The notes beneath the pieces were generated by a model, which saw only the letters and a program-made list of their open reading frames with translations, did not search any database and was not told the DNA's origin. A DNA stretch of 46,817 nucleotides from the NCBI RefSeq assembly GCF_012275575.1, contig NZ_NPIH01000140.1:1-46817 (forward strand). Direction: 5' to 3'. Made by a program: the position numbers and the translations under genes. This DNA comes from Paraburkholderia sp. SG-MS1 (GTDB taxonomy: Bacteria; Pseudomonadota; Gammaproteobacteria; Burkholderiales; Burkholderiaceae). Positions 1 to 9,092 of the stretch are shown here, piece by piece; position 1 is the first letter of the stretch, and each line of letters begins with the position of its first letter.

Positions 1-1660
1 CCATCGTCCGGCTATCCACATCGGACGACTGCAGCTCACCCAGCGTGAGCGTGCGCAGCGTGCCGCCAGGCCGGCCGATATCGCGCCCCAGCACCACCTG
101 AGTCGTGGCCGCGCGATATTCCCGCACGATGTCCAGCGCTTTATCCAGTTGCCACGGACGCGCGCGCGAAATCGGGTTATAGAACGCCATCACCAGGTCG
201 GCTTCGGCCGCGTGCCGCAGACGCTTTTCGATGATCGTCCACGGCTTCAGGTTATCGGACAGCGACAGCATGCAGAAGTCGTGACCGAGCGGCGCACCCG
301 CTTGCGCGGCGGTCGCGAGTGCTGCCGACACGCCCGGCACGATCGCCAGTTCGACGGCAGGCCAGGCCGCGTCTTGCGATGCATCGAGCGCTTCGAGCAC
401 CGCGGCCGCCATCGCGAACACACCCGGATCACCTGACGACACCATCACCACCGACCGGCCTTCGCTCGCCAGTTCGAACGCGTGGCGCGCGCGCTGCATT
501 TCCTCGCGATTGTCTGTGCCGTGTATACGTTGATCGGCGCGCAACGGGCCGGCCATTTTCACGTAGGTGTCGTAGCCGAGAATATCGGTCGCTTCGTCGA
601 GCGCCGTGCGGGCGGCGGGCACCATCAGGTCGGCGCGGCCAGGGCCGAGGCCGATCACCGTCAGACGGCCGCGTGCGCGGCCGATCGTGGCGGGGTCGAT
701 GGCGAGGGGCGCGACTGCCAGCGCAACGCCTGAGGTCATGCCGTCGTGCAGCGTTTCGTGGGGGATGCGCAGTGCGGCATGTATCAGGTTGGCAGGCGAC
801 ACGCCATCTTCGGGGCGGGTTTGCGCGAAGCGCAGCGGCACGTTGAAACGGGCAGCGGCTTCGGCCAGCGCGGGGTTCGTCATGTCGTCGGACGAGGCGA
901 GCAATGCTGCGAGCGACAGCGGCGCGAGACCGTGTGCTTCCAGCGCCTTCCGCAGGCGGGCAACGATCTCCGCACCCGCACCCGCACCGCTCACCGCCGC
1001 GACCACACAGCGCGGATGAATCACCAATTCGTCCTCACGCCCATCCCACGCACGCGGCGTCACGCGAATCGCGAGCCGAGCCGAAGCGCAACGTGGCAAT
1101 TGCGCATCATCGAGCCAGGGTGCGTCGCCTTCGATGCGCGTGCTTTCTCCCGCCAGCAGATCCGATACGAAACGCTTGCCTTGCCCGAGATCGGCGAGCA
1201 TGTAGCCCTCGGGCGGATTGAGTACGCAGGTGCCGAAGCGCAACTCGCCGCTCGTCGTAATCGCAGGCGGCACGGTCAAGGCGGCCGCAATCTCGCGGGC
1301 CATCACGTTGGCGCCCGTCAACCCGCCGAGCAACGGCACGACCGCGCTGCCGTCCTCGGCGACGGCCAGCACGGGCGGCTCGACGCCCTTGTTCGACAGC
1401 AACGGCGCGACGCAACGAATCACGATACCGGCCGCGCACAACGCGACGATCGGCTTGCCGCGCGCATACAGTTCACGCAGATGCGCACCGAGTTCGGTGT
1501 AGGACACGTCAGCTTCGACGCGTCCATGCAAACCGTGCACCTGGCAGCCGGCGTCAGCGGCACGATCCACACCGGACGCATCCTCGAGATACAACGCCTG
1601 AATCCTTCGCGCCGTGTCCAACGCTCCGGCGCCGAGAATCACGATCGCGGGCGCGCTCAT
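1..1660 (-). CDS. cobJ: CbiG-CobJ fusion: cobalamin biosynthesis protein / precorrin-3B C17-methyltransferase (3' end outside window)
   Basis: Reading the minus strand from ATG at 1660 gives at least 553 codons without a stop, so the gene is cut by the left edge. Residues 1-190 resemble the CbiG N-terminal and middle domains ([14 protein letters not shown] near residue 75). Residues 215-315 resemble the CbiG C-terminal/CobE domain. From about residue 332 a CobJ-type SAM methyltransferase begins ([15 protein letters not shown], then [18 protein letters not shown] and [14 protein letters not shown]). CobJ methylates C-17 of precorrin-3B and contracts the ring, giving precorrin-4. The start overlaps the cobI stop by 4 bases (ATGA), so the two are translationally coupled in the riboswitch-led cobG-cobH-cobI operon. 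The CbiG part has LLGGLTGAN where lactone-opening CbiG normally has a GHxGGAN-like motif, so hydrolase activity is uncertain. Confidence 0.93.
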   Translation of the reverse strand, partial: MSAPAIVILGAGALDTARRIQALYLEDASGVDRAADAGCQVHGLHGRVEADVSYTELGAHLRELYARGKPIVALCAAGIVIRCVAPLLSNKGVEPPVLAVAEDGSAVVPLLGGLTGANVMAREIAAALTVPPAITTSGELRFGTCVLNPPEGYMLADLGQGKRFVSDLLAGESTRIEGDAPWLDDAQLPRCASARLAIRVTPRAWDGREDELVIHPRCVVAAVSGAGAGAEIVARLRKALEAHGLAPLSLAALLASSDDMTNPALAEAAARFNVPLRFAQTRPEDGVSPANLIHAALRIPHETLHDGMTSGVALAVAPLAIDPATIGRARGRLTVIGLGPGRADLMVPAARTALDEATDILGYDTYVKMAGPLRADQRIHGTDNREEMQRARHAFELASEGRSVVMVSSGDPGVFAMAAAVLEALDASQDAAWPAVELAIVPGVSAALATAAQAGAPLGHDFCMLSLSDNLKPWTIIEKRLRHAAEADLVMAFYNPISRARPWQLDKALDIVREYRAATTQVVLGRDIGRPGGTLRTLTLGELQSSDVDSRTM

Positions 1661-2388
1661 CCTTGCCATTTTTCCCCCGGCACGACGAGCAGCGAAAAAT
1701 ACGGCGACGCCATCGGATCGACTTCGGCGAGCGGCACGATGCGTTGATTGCCCATCGTCGCGCGTTCGACGTACAGCGCACGCTGCGCGAGGCCGAGTTC
1801 GCCTAGCACGCGCCGCACCTTGTCGAAATTGCGGCCGAGCTTCATCACGACGGCGGCGTCGGCATCGGCGAGACGGCGGCGCAATTCTTCCTCGGGCAGC
1901 ACGCCCGACAGCACCGACAAACTTTGATTGCGATACACCAGTGGCGCGCCGAGCACTGCCGCGCCGCCGAGCATCGAGCACACGCCGGGCACCACTTCGC
2001 TCTCGTAGCGCGCCGCGAGCCGGTCGTGCAGATACATGTACGAGCCGTAGAAGAACGGATCGCCTTCGCAGATCACGGCGACGTCGCGGCCCGCATCGAG
2101 ATGGCCGGCGACGATCTCGGCGGCGGTGTCGTAGAAGTCGGCGATGATCGCCTCGTACGAGAGCGGCGGTTCGAGCGCTTCGGTCGTGACCGGATAGACG
2201 AGCGGCAGGTGCGCCTGAGCGTCATGCAAATGCGCCTCGATGATGCCGAACGCGTTGCCTTTCTTGCCCTTCGCGACGAAGTACGCGACCACCGGCGCCG
2301 CCTTCAGCAGACGCAGCGCCTTCAGCGTGATGAGTTCGGGGTCGCCGGGGCCGACGCCGAGTCCGAACAGTCGTCCTTGCACGCTCAT
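1657..2388 (-). CDS. cobI: precorrin-2 C20-methyltransferase
   Basis: This 243-residue protein has the usual length for CobI and opens with the SAM-binding glycine motif [17 protein letters not shown] (residues 9-25). A second family motif, [15 protein letters not shown], lies near residue 108, and [19 protein letters not shown] follows. CobI methylates C-20 of precorrin-2 to give precorrin-3A, the first committed corrin step, in the cytoplasm. Its ATG directly follows the cobH stop (TAA then ATG), with a GGAGG ribosome site inside the cobH end. Its stop overlaps the next start by 4 bases. It is the third gene of the minus-strand cob operon. Confidence 0.96.
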   Translation of the reverse strand: MSVQGRLFGLGVGPGDPELITLKALRLLKAAPVVAYFVAKGKKGNAFGIIEAHLHDAQAHLPLVYPVTTEALEPPLSYEAIIADFYDTAAEIVAGHLDAGRDVAVICEGDPFFYGSYMYLHDRLAARYESEVVPGVCSMLGGAAVLGAPLVYRNQSLSVLSGVLPEEELRRRLADADAAVVMKLGRNFDKVRRVLGELGLAQRALYVERATMGNQRIVPLAEVDPMASPYFSLLVVPGEKWQG

Positions 2389-3024
2389 TTATTCGACCTC
2401 CGTGGCCAGTGCGTTGACGGCGGCGGCGGCCATCGCGCTGCCGCCGCGCCGGCCGTGCACCGCCACGTAGGGCACGCCGCGGCTGTCCGCGGCAAGCATC
2501 GCTTTCGATTCGGCCGCACCGACGAAGCCCACCGGAAAGCCGAGAATCAATGCGGGTTTCGGCGCGCCGGCATCGAGCATGTCGAGCAGATGGAACAGCG
2601 CGGTCGGCGCATTGCCGATCACGACGACACTGCCGGCGAGTCGCGGACGCCACAATTCGAGTGCGGCGGCCGAGCGCGTATTGCCGATTTCGCGCGCGAG
2701 CGCCGGCACGTCCGGATGCGTGAGCGTGCAGATCACGTCGTTGTTCGCGGGCAGCCGCGTGCGTGTGATGCCCTGCGCGACCATGCCGGCGTCGCACAGT
2801 ATCGGCGCACCCTGGGCGAGCGCCGTGCGGCCTGCCGCACCAGCGTGCGCGGAAAACTGCAGCGCGTCGATCACGTCGACCATCCCGCACGCGTGGATCA
2901 CGCGTACCGCGAGTTTTTCGAGGTCGGCGGGGATGCGCGACAGGTCGGCTTCCGCGCGGATCGTCGCGAAAGATTGGCGATAGATCTCCTGACCGTCGCG
3001 AATGTAATCAAGCATCTGTGTCAC
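2389..3024 (-). CDS. cobH: precorrin-8X methylmutase
   Basis: This 211-residue protein matches CobH/CbiC in length and sequence. It moves the C-11 methyl to C-12 of precorrin-8X to yield hydrogenobyrinate. The catalytic histidine is in VIHACGM (His44), followed by the conserved stretches GAPILCDAGMVAQGI and APTALFHLLDML. GFPVGFVGAAESK near residue 160 is another family signature. The start lies inside the end of cobG (17-base overlap) and the stop abuts cobI, so it is co-translated in the cobG-H-I-J operon. Confidence 0.96.
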   Translation of the reverse strand: MTQMLDYIRDGQEIYRQSFATIRAEADLSRIPADLEKLAVRVIHACGMVDVIDALQFSAHAGAAGRTALAQGAPILCDAGMVAQGITRTRLPANNDVICTLTHPDVPALAREIGNTRSAAALELWRPRLAGSVVVIGNAPTALFHLLDMLDAGAPKPALILGFPVGFVGAAESKAMLAADSRGVPYVAVHGRRGGSAMAAAAVNALATEVE

Positions 3025-4759
3025 TCCGGGACAGGTGGGCGAGCAGGTCGGCGGCCTGTGCGATCGTCAGTTGATGCGCGACGCAGTGGCCGAAGCCGGC
3101 GTCGCCGTTGCGTCGATAAAGGTCATAGAGGCCGCGCGCGGCGGCCAGCAGCGTGTACGGCGCGCAATGCGCGGCGGCGCACGAGCGCGTGCAGCCGCTC
3201 AGGTGCACGTCGACGTTGGCGGGCAGCAGGGCGGCGAGGCGCAGCGCATCGGCTTTGGTGTCGGCGAGGCTCTTTGCGCAACCGCTCGACCCGGCGCACG
3301 CGATCAAACGCGTGATGGGTTGTGCGGGATCGCTGGCGAGGCCCAGACCGTTCAGTTCGGCCAGCGCGGCGGGCAGTGCGTGCGTCGGGATGTCGGGCAG
3401 CAGCACGCTTTGCCAGGGTGTGGCGCGCAGCGTGCCGTTGCCGTGGCGTTGCGCGAGCGCGGCGAGGCCGTGCAGCGTGGCGGCGTCGAGGCGGCCGAGC
3501 GGCGGCTGGCCGCCCACGTGCCACAGGCCGGCCTCACGTTGAGCGTGCGCGCCGAGACGTAGCGCGGCATCGGCTGTGGTACTGCGGCGCCATTCGGTGA
3601 GCTGGGCGTCGCGTGACAGCGGAAAGTCGGCATAGCGTTGGGCGTGCTGCAGCAGCGCGTCGGCGCCATGTGTGGCGAGCAGGTCGCGCATGCGGAGGGC
3701 GTCGGCTGGCGCGAGGTCGAGGAATGTGTGCAGCAGCGCGCGCACGAGCGCGGGGACTTGTGAGGGGAGGACGGTGGCTAACGGGCGGTGGTCGTGTGTG
3801 TGCGTGGAGCGGGTGCGTGAATTCCGCGTGACCGTGCTGCCGGTCAGCGTGGCCGGAAGCGGATGCGCAGCAAGGACACCAGCCGCAGCCGCATGGGTTC
3901 GCGCGTTCGTACCCGCGTTAGCTTTTGCACCAGCACCTGCACCAGCACCTGCATCGTCGTCCGTAACCGCGTTTGCGTCTTCCTCCACCTCGACACAGGG
4001 ACACCCCGCCAGCCCGAACACGAACCGCACACCGTCGCGGCTCGAAGTCGCCGCGAGCCACACATCGTGTGGATGATCGATCTTCGCCAGACGTTCGCCG
4101 CCATCGAGCAGCAGCGCGAATTTCGGCGACAGCGCCGTGAAGCGCGTCTCGCGTTGCAGCAGTGTGAGCAATTCCGCGCATAGCGCAGCGGTGTCGATCA
4201 ACGCGAACGGATCGCGTCCCGCTGCGGGGCTGATCATCACGTTGCGCACGTCGTCCGCGGCGCTGACGGCTGCGGCATTCGAAGCGTCGGTTCGGGCGGC
4301 TGCATCGGCGAGATCCGCGACGCTCGCCGGAACGGTGTCCGAAATCCCGGCTGCGTCCACGGCGTTGGCTGCGATCGCGTCTGCCCGAGGCTTCTTCATC
4401 GGCCCGAGCCCGGCTTCGACCAGCGCCGCGATCAACTCGGCTTCATGCCCCGGGCGCACGCCACGCAGCTGCAGGTTGGCCCGATTGGTCAACTCGATCA
4501 CGCCCGCCGCGTGCCGCGTGCTCGCGTCGGCAATGGCTCGCGCCTCGTCCGCGCTCAACTCGCCACCTGGCAGCTTGATCCGGCAGATGCCACCATCACG
4601 CGCGGCAACGATGCGCAGCAGCCCCGGGCACGCCGAGGGCCGCGGTGTCGAAACCGCGTGGGGCAAAGCAGTGGAGGGCGAAACTTGAGTCAAGACGGAC
4701 ACCGGGTTTAGCGTCGCGCGACGGCCCGAGCAAGCCGCGAAGGCGGATTGCTGCGGCAT
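3008..4759 (-). CDS. cobG: precorrin-3B synthase (CobG, sulfite-reductase-like)
   Basis: The product is about 583 residues from ATG 4759. It resembles CobG, which uses oxygen, a 4Fe-4S cluster and a non-haem iron to turn precorrin-3A into precorrin-3B. Two nitrite/sulfite-reductase ferredoxin-like half domains are visible (GGICRIKLPGGELS near residue 56; LWHVGGQPPLGRLD near 415). The cluster cysteines are in CAGSSGCAKSL and SGCTRSCAAAHC near the C-terminus. The frame stays open to an ATG at 4828, but that codon lies in the riboswitch aptamer. The ATG at 4759 has a GGCGGGGTG ribosome site and sits past the aptamer, so I chose it. Alanine/glycine-rich inserts (about residues 140-180 and 275-310) make it longer than typical CobG (about 400-460). 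Confidence 0.9.
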   Translation of the reverse strand: MPQQSAFAACSGRRATLNPVSVLTQVSPSTALPHAVSTPRPSACPGLLRIVAARDGGICRIKLPGGELSADEARAIADASTRHAAGVIELTNRANLQLRGVRPGHEAELIAALVEAGLGPMKKPRADAIAANAVDAAGISDTVPASVADLADAAARTDASNAAAVSAADDVRNVMISPAAGRDPFALIDTAALCAELLTLLQRETRFTALSPKFALLLDGGERLAKIDHPHDVWLAATSSRDGVRFVFGLAGCPCVEVEEDANAVTDDDAGAGAGAGAKANAGTNARTHAAAAGVLAAHPLPATLTGSTVTRNSRTRSTHTHDHRPLATVLPSQVPALVRALLHTFLDLAPADALRMRDLLATHGADALLQHAQRYADFPLSRDAQLTEWRRSTTADAALRLGAHAQREAGLWHVGGQPPLGRLDAATLHGLAALAQRHGNGTLRATPWQSVLLPDIPTHALPAALAELNGLGLASDPAQPITRLIACAGSSGCAKSLADTKADALRLAALLPANVDVHLSGCTRSCAAAHCAPYTLLAAARGLYDLYRRNGDAGFGHCVAHQLTIAQAADLLAHLSRSDTDA

Positions 4760-4802
4760 CGGTACACCCCGCCCGATGTTGGCTGGCACGAACAGTCTCG
4801 CC

Positions 4803-4950
4803 GGCAGGTCTCCTGGCTGGCAGGTCATCGTCCACCGCAGCCTTCCCGGTCAGACCAGTGGCGCGTAGCGCAGGCGGACTCGCTGCATACAGTTGCGGGG
4901 GCAGCCACAGTGGCACTGTGTTCCCTCTTCGGCCCCGAAGGGCACCGGCG
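4803..4950 (-). promoter_or_regulatory. cobalamin (AdoCbl) riboswitch upstream of cobG
   Basis: Read on the minus strand this stretch carries the hallmarks of the cobalamin riboswitch in order: GGTGCC near its start, a GGGAA segment, the long conserved B12-box core GCTGCCCCCGCAACTGT (about 4897-4913), a GGGAAGGCTGC segment, and the closing AGCCAGGAGACCTGCC at 4818-4803. It ends about 45 bases before the cobG ATG and would repress the cobG-cobH-cobI-cobJ operon when B12 is plentiful. Exact ends are estimates. I see no second copy on the cobL side. Confidence 0.95.
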
Positions 4951-4955
4951 GCTGT

Positions 4956-4984
4956 ATTATGCCTTTTTTCGAACCGCGCAACGA
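4956..4984 (-). promoter_or_regulatory. candidate sigma70 promoter for the cobG riboswitch transcript
   Basis: On the minus strand, CATAAT (4961-4956) lies 17 bases after TCGTTG (4984-4979). A start about 6-8 bases further would begin the RNA right at the riboswitch 5' end, which supports the placement. The -35 is poor. The same AT-rich spot read on the plus strand (TATTAT) could serve cobL, so the divergent promoters may overlap. Confidence 0.45.
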
Positions 4985-5048
4985 GGCGGGACGCTTTGGC
5001 CGGCGTCGCGCGGCGCATTGATTGAAGACACAGAATGAGGATGGTGGC

Positions 5049-6440
5049 ATGCCGGCATGGCTGACCGTAGTGGGCATTGGCGATGACGGCTTCGCCGGTT
5101 TGGGACGGCCCGCGCGGCGTGCGTTGCTGGCGGCGTCGGTGGTGTACGGCGGCGAGCGTCATCTGGCGATGCTGCCCGCGCGCCTCGCCGCACGCCGCGC
5201 CGCGTGGCCGCGTCCGTTCGATCTCACCCCGCTGCTCGCCGAACGCGACGGCGCCGTGTGCGTGCTGGCGAGCGGCGATCCGATGCTGTTTGGCGTCGGT
5301 GCGACGCTGGCGCGGCAGTTGCCGGCGGAGCAATTACGCGTGCTGCCTGCCCCGTCGTCGTTGTCGCTGGCGGCCGCGCGGCTCGGCTGGCCGTTGCAGG
5401 ACGTCGCGACGGTGTCGCTGGTGGGCCGTCCGTTGGCGTCGCTGAACGCGTATCTGCACGACGGCGCGCGCGTGTTCGTGCTGAGCGCGGACGGGCGCAC
5501 GCCCGCGGCGCTCGCCGGTGTGCTGAACGCACGCGGCTTCGGCGCGACGCGAATGAGCGTGCTCGAACATCTTGGCGGCGAGCGCGAGCGCCGCATCGAC
5601 GGTCGCGCGGATCAGTGGAGCGCGGGCGAGGTCGCCGCGCTGAATCTGATCGCGCTGGAATGCCGGGCGACGGCAGGCGCGCCGCGCCAGCCGCTGACCT
5701 GCGGCTTGCCCGACGACATCTTCCGTCACGACGGTCAGTTGACCAAGCGCGATGTGCGTGCGATCACGCTCGCGCGCCTTGCGCCGACGCCCGGCGAATT
5801 GCTGTGGGACGTGGGTGCGGGCAGCGGCTCGATCGGCATCGAATGGATGCGCGCGCATCCCGCTTGCCGCGCGATCGCGATCGAAGCGCATGCGGAGCGG
5901 CAGCGCTTCATCGAACACAATCGCGATGCGCTGGGCGTGCCTGGGCTGCAACTCGTCGCGGGCCGCGCGCCTGCTGCGCTAGATGGGTTGCCGGTGCCGG
6001 ATGCGGTGTTCATCGGCGGTGGGGTGACGGTGCCGGGTGTGCTGGACGCGTGTTGGGCCCGTTTGCGTGACGGCGGACGACTGGTGGCCAATGCAGTCAC
6101 GTTGCAGGGCGAGGCGGCGCTGGTTGCGTGGCGCGAGCGGTTTGGCGGCACGCTCACGCGTATCGCGCTCGCGGACGCGCAACCGCTCGGCGGCTTCGAT
6201 ACGTGGCGGCAGGCGTTGCCGATCACGTTGCTCGAAGTGACCAAGGCGGCTCGCGGCAATGGCGAGGCAAACAGCGTGCGGGCAACGGCAAGTGGCAGCG
6301 GTGAAAATGCCACGAATGATGCGGACGTCGGAGACAGCACGAGCGGCGCCAGCAATACGAACAGCACGAACAGCACGAACAGCACGAACAGCACGAACAG
6401 CACCACCGTCCATCACTGCGCTTCACCCCACCATCCGTAA
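5049..6440 (+). CDS. cobL: precorrin-6Y C5,15-methyltransferase (decarboxylating)
   Basis: This is the bifunctional CobL (CbiE-CbiT fusion). Residues 1-200 form the CbiE-type C-5 methyltransferase ([34 protein letters not shown]). Residues about 215-400 form the CbiT-type C-15 methyltransferase/decarboxylase ([20 protein letters not shown], then the SAM motif [16 protein letters not shown]). It converts precorrin-6B to precorrin-8X. The frame is open from a TTG at 5022, but ATG 5049 has an AGGA ribosome site and starts at the family's usual N-terminus. The last 50 residues are a low-complexity Asn-Ser-Thr tail coded by a 9-base tandem repeat, outside the normal fold. The stop overlaps the cbiD start (TAATG). 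Confidence 0.95.
   Translation: MPAWLTVVGIGDDGFAGLGRPARRALLAASVVYGGERHLAMLPARLAARRAAWPRPFDLTPLLAERDGAVCVLASGDPMLFGVGATLARQLPAEQLRVLPAPSSLSLAAARLGWPLQDVATVSLVGRPLASLNAYLHDGARVFVLSADGRTPAALAGVLNARGFGATRMSVLEHLGGERERRIDGRADQWSAGEVAALNLIALECRATAGAPRQPLTCGLPDDIFRHDGQLTKRDVRAITLARLAPTPGELLWDVGAGSGSIGIEWMRAHPACRAIAIEAHAERQRFIEHNRDALGVPGLQLVAGRAPAALDGLPVPDAVFIGGGVTVPGVLDACWARLRDGGRLVANAVTLQGEAALVAWRERFGGTLTRIALADAQPLGGFDTWRQALPITLLEVTKAARGNGEANSVRATASGSGENATNDADVGDSTSGASNTNSTNSTNSTNSTNSTTVHHCASPHHP
6360..6404 (+). repeat. 9-bp tandem repeat in the cobL 3' end
   Basis: The unit AACAGCACG occurs five times in a row (the last with one changed base), coding for repeated Asn-Ser-Thr in the C-terminal tail of CobL. 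Because the unit is a multiple of three, gain or loss of copies would keep the frame and only change tail length. Confidence 0.9.
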
Positions 6441-7528
6441 TGCGCGAAGAATCTCCCGAACACGCCGCGCCGCTGCGTAGCGGCTACACGACCGGCAGTT
6501 GCGCGACGGCGACGTCGCTCGCGGCGGCGCGTCTGCTGCTCACGGGCGTGGTCAGCGAGGTCGCGGAGATCGTGCTGCCCAAAGGCCAGCATGTGCCGAT
6601 GCCGCTCGTGTTCTGCCGCCTGCTCGCCGACGGTGCTGAGGCCGGCACCATCAAGGATGCCGGCGACGACCCCGACGTGACCCACGGCGCGCTCGTGTTC
6701 GCTCGCGTGCGTCTCATCCCCGAGCCGGGCGTCATTTTTCGCGCCGGACCGGGCGTCGGCACGGTGACGCGCGCGGGCCTCACGCTGCCGGTCGGCGAGC
6801 CGGCGATCAATCCCGTGCCGCGCAAAATGATGACCGGGCATCTGGCCGATCTCGCGGCGGAGCACGCGTATGGCGGCGGCTTCGAAGTGACGATCGGCGT
6901 CGAAGGCGGCGAAGAGCTCGCGCGGAAAACGATGAACCCGCGCTTGGGCATACTCGGCGGCCTGTCGATTCTCGGCACTACCGGCATCGTGCGGCCGTTC
7001 TCGTGCTCCGCGTATATCGCGTCGATCCATCAGGGCATCGACGTTGCGCGCGCGAACGGCTACACGCATCTGGCCGCCTGCACGGGCAACGCGAGCGAAG
7101 ACGCAATGCGCGCGCGTTATGCTCTACCGGATATCGCGCTGATCGAGATGGGTGACTTCGTCGGCGCGGTGCTCAAGCATATGAAACGCGCGCCCGTCGA
7201 CCGGCTCAGCGTGTGCGGCGGCTTCGGCAAACTCAGCAAGCTGGCCGCGGGCCATCTCGACTTACATAGCCGCCATTCGAGCATCGATCTCGAACGGCTC
7301 GCGACATGGGCCGCGGAGCACGGCGCCGACGCCGCATTGCAGGCGGCGATTCGCGCGGCCAACACGAGCCAGCAGGCGGTGACGCTCGCCCATGCGCAGC
7401 AGGTGCCGCTCGGCGATATCGTCTGCGGGCATGCATTGGCCGTGGCGCGCGCGATCGCGCCGCCGCAGGTGAATGTCGAAATGTTCGCGATCGACCGTCA
7501 GGGCAATGTGATTGGAGCGGCGCGATGA
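6440..7528 (+). CDS. cbiD: cobalt-precorrin-5B C1-methyltransferase (CbiD)
   Basis: The 362-residue protein has the CbiD N-terminal signature [18 protein letters not shown] (residues 13-30) and [13 protein letters not shown] in the middle. CbiD places the C-1 methyl group after loss of the two-carbon fragment; in the classic aerobic pathway CobF does this. No cobF is visible, so CbiD probably fills that step here, although the neighbours are cobG-type. The start overlaps the cobL stop by one base, and the end overlaps cobK by 4 bases (ATGA), so it is tightly coupled in the cobL-cbiD-cobK-cobM operon. Confidence 0.96.
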   Translation: MREESPEHAAPLRSGYTTGSCATATSLAAARLLLTGVVSEVAEIVLPKGQHVPMPLVFCRLLADGAEAGTIKDAGDDPDVTHGALVFARVRLIPEPGVIFRAGPGVGTVTRAGLTLPVGEPAINPVPRKMMTGHLADLAAEHAYGGGFEVTIGVEGGEELARKTMNPRLGILGGLSILGTTGIVRPFSCSAYIASIHQGIDVARANGYTHLAACTGNASEDAMRARYALPDIALIEMGDFVGAVLKHMKRAPVDRLSVCGGFGKLSKLAAGHLDLHSRHSSIDLERLATWAAEHGADAALQAAIRAANTSQQAVTLAHAQQVPLGDIVCGHALAVARAIAPPQVNVEMFAIDRQGNVIGAAR

Positions 7529-8289
7529 TGCGGGCCCTGTTGCTCGGCGGCACCGGCGACGCGTTGAAGATCGCGCGCCAACTCGGCGCCGCGCACGTGT
7601 ACAGTCTCGCGGGTCTCGGCAAGGTGCCGGACGATCTGTCGTGCACGGTGCGCGTCGGCGGCTTCGGTGGCAGCGAGGGCCTCGCACGTTACATCGCGAG
7701 CGAACGGATCGGCCTCGTGATCGACGCGACGCATCCGTACGCCGCGCGCATCAGCGCGAACGCGCTCGACGCGTGCCGCGCGGCACGTGTGCCATGCTGG
7801 GCGCTGCGTCGCCCGGGCTGGCGCAGCCAAGCCGGCGACGACTGGCGCATGGTCGGCGACTGGAACGAACTGATCGGCGCGCTCGCGCCGTTCAGGCGGC
7901 CGCTCTTTACGTTAGGCCGCGAGCCGCTCGCCCATCTCGACGGGATTCCGCCGTGCCAGTTCTGGACGGTGCGCTGTCTCGGTTCGCAGCCGGACACCGC
8001 GCGCTCGCGCATCCTCGCGGCGCGCGGCCCGTTTACGCTCGACGCAGAGCGCGCGCTCTTCGCACTGCAAGCGTTCGACGTGGTGGTGAGCAAGAACAGC
8101 GGCGGCGAGGCGACCGAAGCGAAGCTGCAGGTGGCGCGTGAACGCGCCTTGCCGGTCATCATGCTGCGTCGTCCGGCCCTGCCGGAAGTCGACCGGGAAT
8201 TCGACAGCTTCGCCGGTTTGCTGGATGCGTTACGCGCGCACCAGGTGGAGCTGCGGGCCGAACAGCACGCCCCCCGGCACCACGGGTAA
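7525..8289 (+). CDS. cobK: precorrin-6A reductase
   Basis: This 254-residue protein begins [17 protein letters not shown], the nucleotide-binding opening of CobK/CbiJ. It contains the family motifs [16 protein letters not shown] (about residue 68) and [17 protein letters not shown] (about residue 185). CobK reduces precorrin-6A to precorrin-6B with NADPH. Its ATG overlaps the cbiD stop as ATGA. A second in-frame ATG follows at once (7528), so the start could be one codon later. Confidence 0.95.
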   Translation: MMRALLLGGTGDALKIARQLGAAHVYSLAGLGKVPDDLSCTVRVGGFGGSEGLARYIASERIGLVIDATHPYAARISANALDACRAARVPCWALRRPGWRSQAGDDWRMVGDWNELIGALAPFRRPLFTLGREPLAHLDGIPPCQFWTVRCLGSQPDTARSRILAARGPFTLDAERALFALQAFDVVVSKNSGGEATEAKLQVARERALPVIMLRRPALPEVDREFDSFAGLLDALRAHQVELRAEQHAPRHHG

Positions 8290-8309
8290 TGGAATCTTTG
8301 GAGTGTTGA

Positions 8310-9038
8310 ATGACGGTGTTTTTTATCGGCGCAGGTCCTGGCGACCCGGAACTGATCACGGTCAAAGGGCAGCGTCTCGTGCGCAGTTGTCCGGTGATCC
8401 TGTACGCGGGTTCGCTGGTGCCGGCCGCGGTGCTCGAAGGGCACAGCGCGCAGCAGGTCGTCAATACGGCCGAGCTCGACCTCGATCGCATCGTCGCGTT
8501 GCTGCAGGCCGCGCATGACAAAGGGCACGACGTGGCGCGTGTGCATTCCGGCGATCCGTCGCTGTACGGCGCGATCGGCGAACAGATTCGCCGCTTGCGC
8601 GAGTTGCGCATTCCCTACGAGATCGTGCCTGGCGTGACCGCGACGGCTGCATGCGCGGCGGCGCTCGGTTGCGAACTGACGCTGCCCGATGTGTCGCAGA
8701 CGCTGATCCTCACGCGTTACGCGAGCAAAACGACGATGCCCGAAGGCGAACAGCTCGCCGACCTCGCCCGGCACCGCGCGACGATGGCGATTCATCTCGG
8801 TGTGCGGCACCTCGCGCGCATCGTCGGTGAGTTGCGGCCGCATTACGGCGGCGCGTGTCCGGTCGCGGTCATTTATCGCGCGAGCTGGCCGGATGAGGAA
8901 AGGCTCACCGGCACGCTCGACGACATCGTGAGCAAAGTGCAATCGAGCGCGATCGAGCGGACCGCGCTGATTCTGGTCGGCGAGGTGCTCGCCGCCGAAG
9001 GTTTCGCGGACTCGACGCTGTACGCGAAGGGCGGTTGA
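8310..9038 (+). CDS. cobM: precorrin-4 C11-methyltransferase
   Basis: The 242-residue product opens with [20 protein letters not shown], the SAM-binding motif of the CobM/CbiF family. It also has VHSGDPSLYGAIGEQIRRL (about residue 79) and YEIVPGVTATAACAAALG. It methylates C-11 of precorrin-4 to give precorrin-5. A GGAG ribosome site lies 9 bases before the ATG. It is 20 bases after cobK and is the last gene of the plus-strand cob operon; the next gene converges on it. Confidence 0.96.
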   Translation: MTVFFIGAGPGDPELITVKGQRLVRSCPVILYAGSLVPAAVLEGHSAQQVVNTAELDLDRIVALLQAAHDKGHDVARVHSGDPSLYGAIGEQIRRLRELRIPYEIVPGVTATAACAAALGCELTLPDVSQTLILTRYASKTTMPEGEQLADLARHRATMAIHLGVRHLARIVGELRPHYGGACPVAVIYRASWPDEERLTGTLDDIVSKVQSSAIERTALILVGEVLAAEGFADSTLYAKGG

Positions 9039-9051
9039 ACAGCGTGCGTGC

Positions 9052-9076
9052 GCAAGCCCATCCGTGGATGGGTTGC
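9052..9076. other. hairpin between convergent cobM and MFS gene
   Basis: GCAAGCCCATCC is followed after two bases by GGATGGGTTGC, which pairs with one bulged G. It sits in the 54-base gap between two convergent genes. There is no clear T-run on either strand, so it may be a weak or bidirectional transcript end. Confidence 0.35.
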
Positions 9077-9092
9077 ATCGCTCACCCACGCG

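Noticed and set aside
1924..3315. 463-codon open frame on the plus strand
   Set aside because: It is an antisense shadow of cobI, cobH and cobG. Its product is Arg/His-rich with no recognisable domain.
4760..4828. N-terminal extension of CobG to ATG 4828
   Set aside because: This stretch overlaps the end of the cobalamin riboswitch (AGCCAGGAGACC... at 4818-4803) and has no homology to CobG; ATG 4759 has a ribosome site.
6360..6404. CRISPR-like repeat array
   Set aside because: The 9-bp units are adjacent without spacers and are coding; there are no cas genes.
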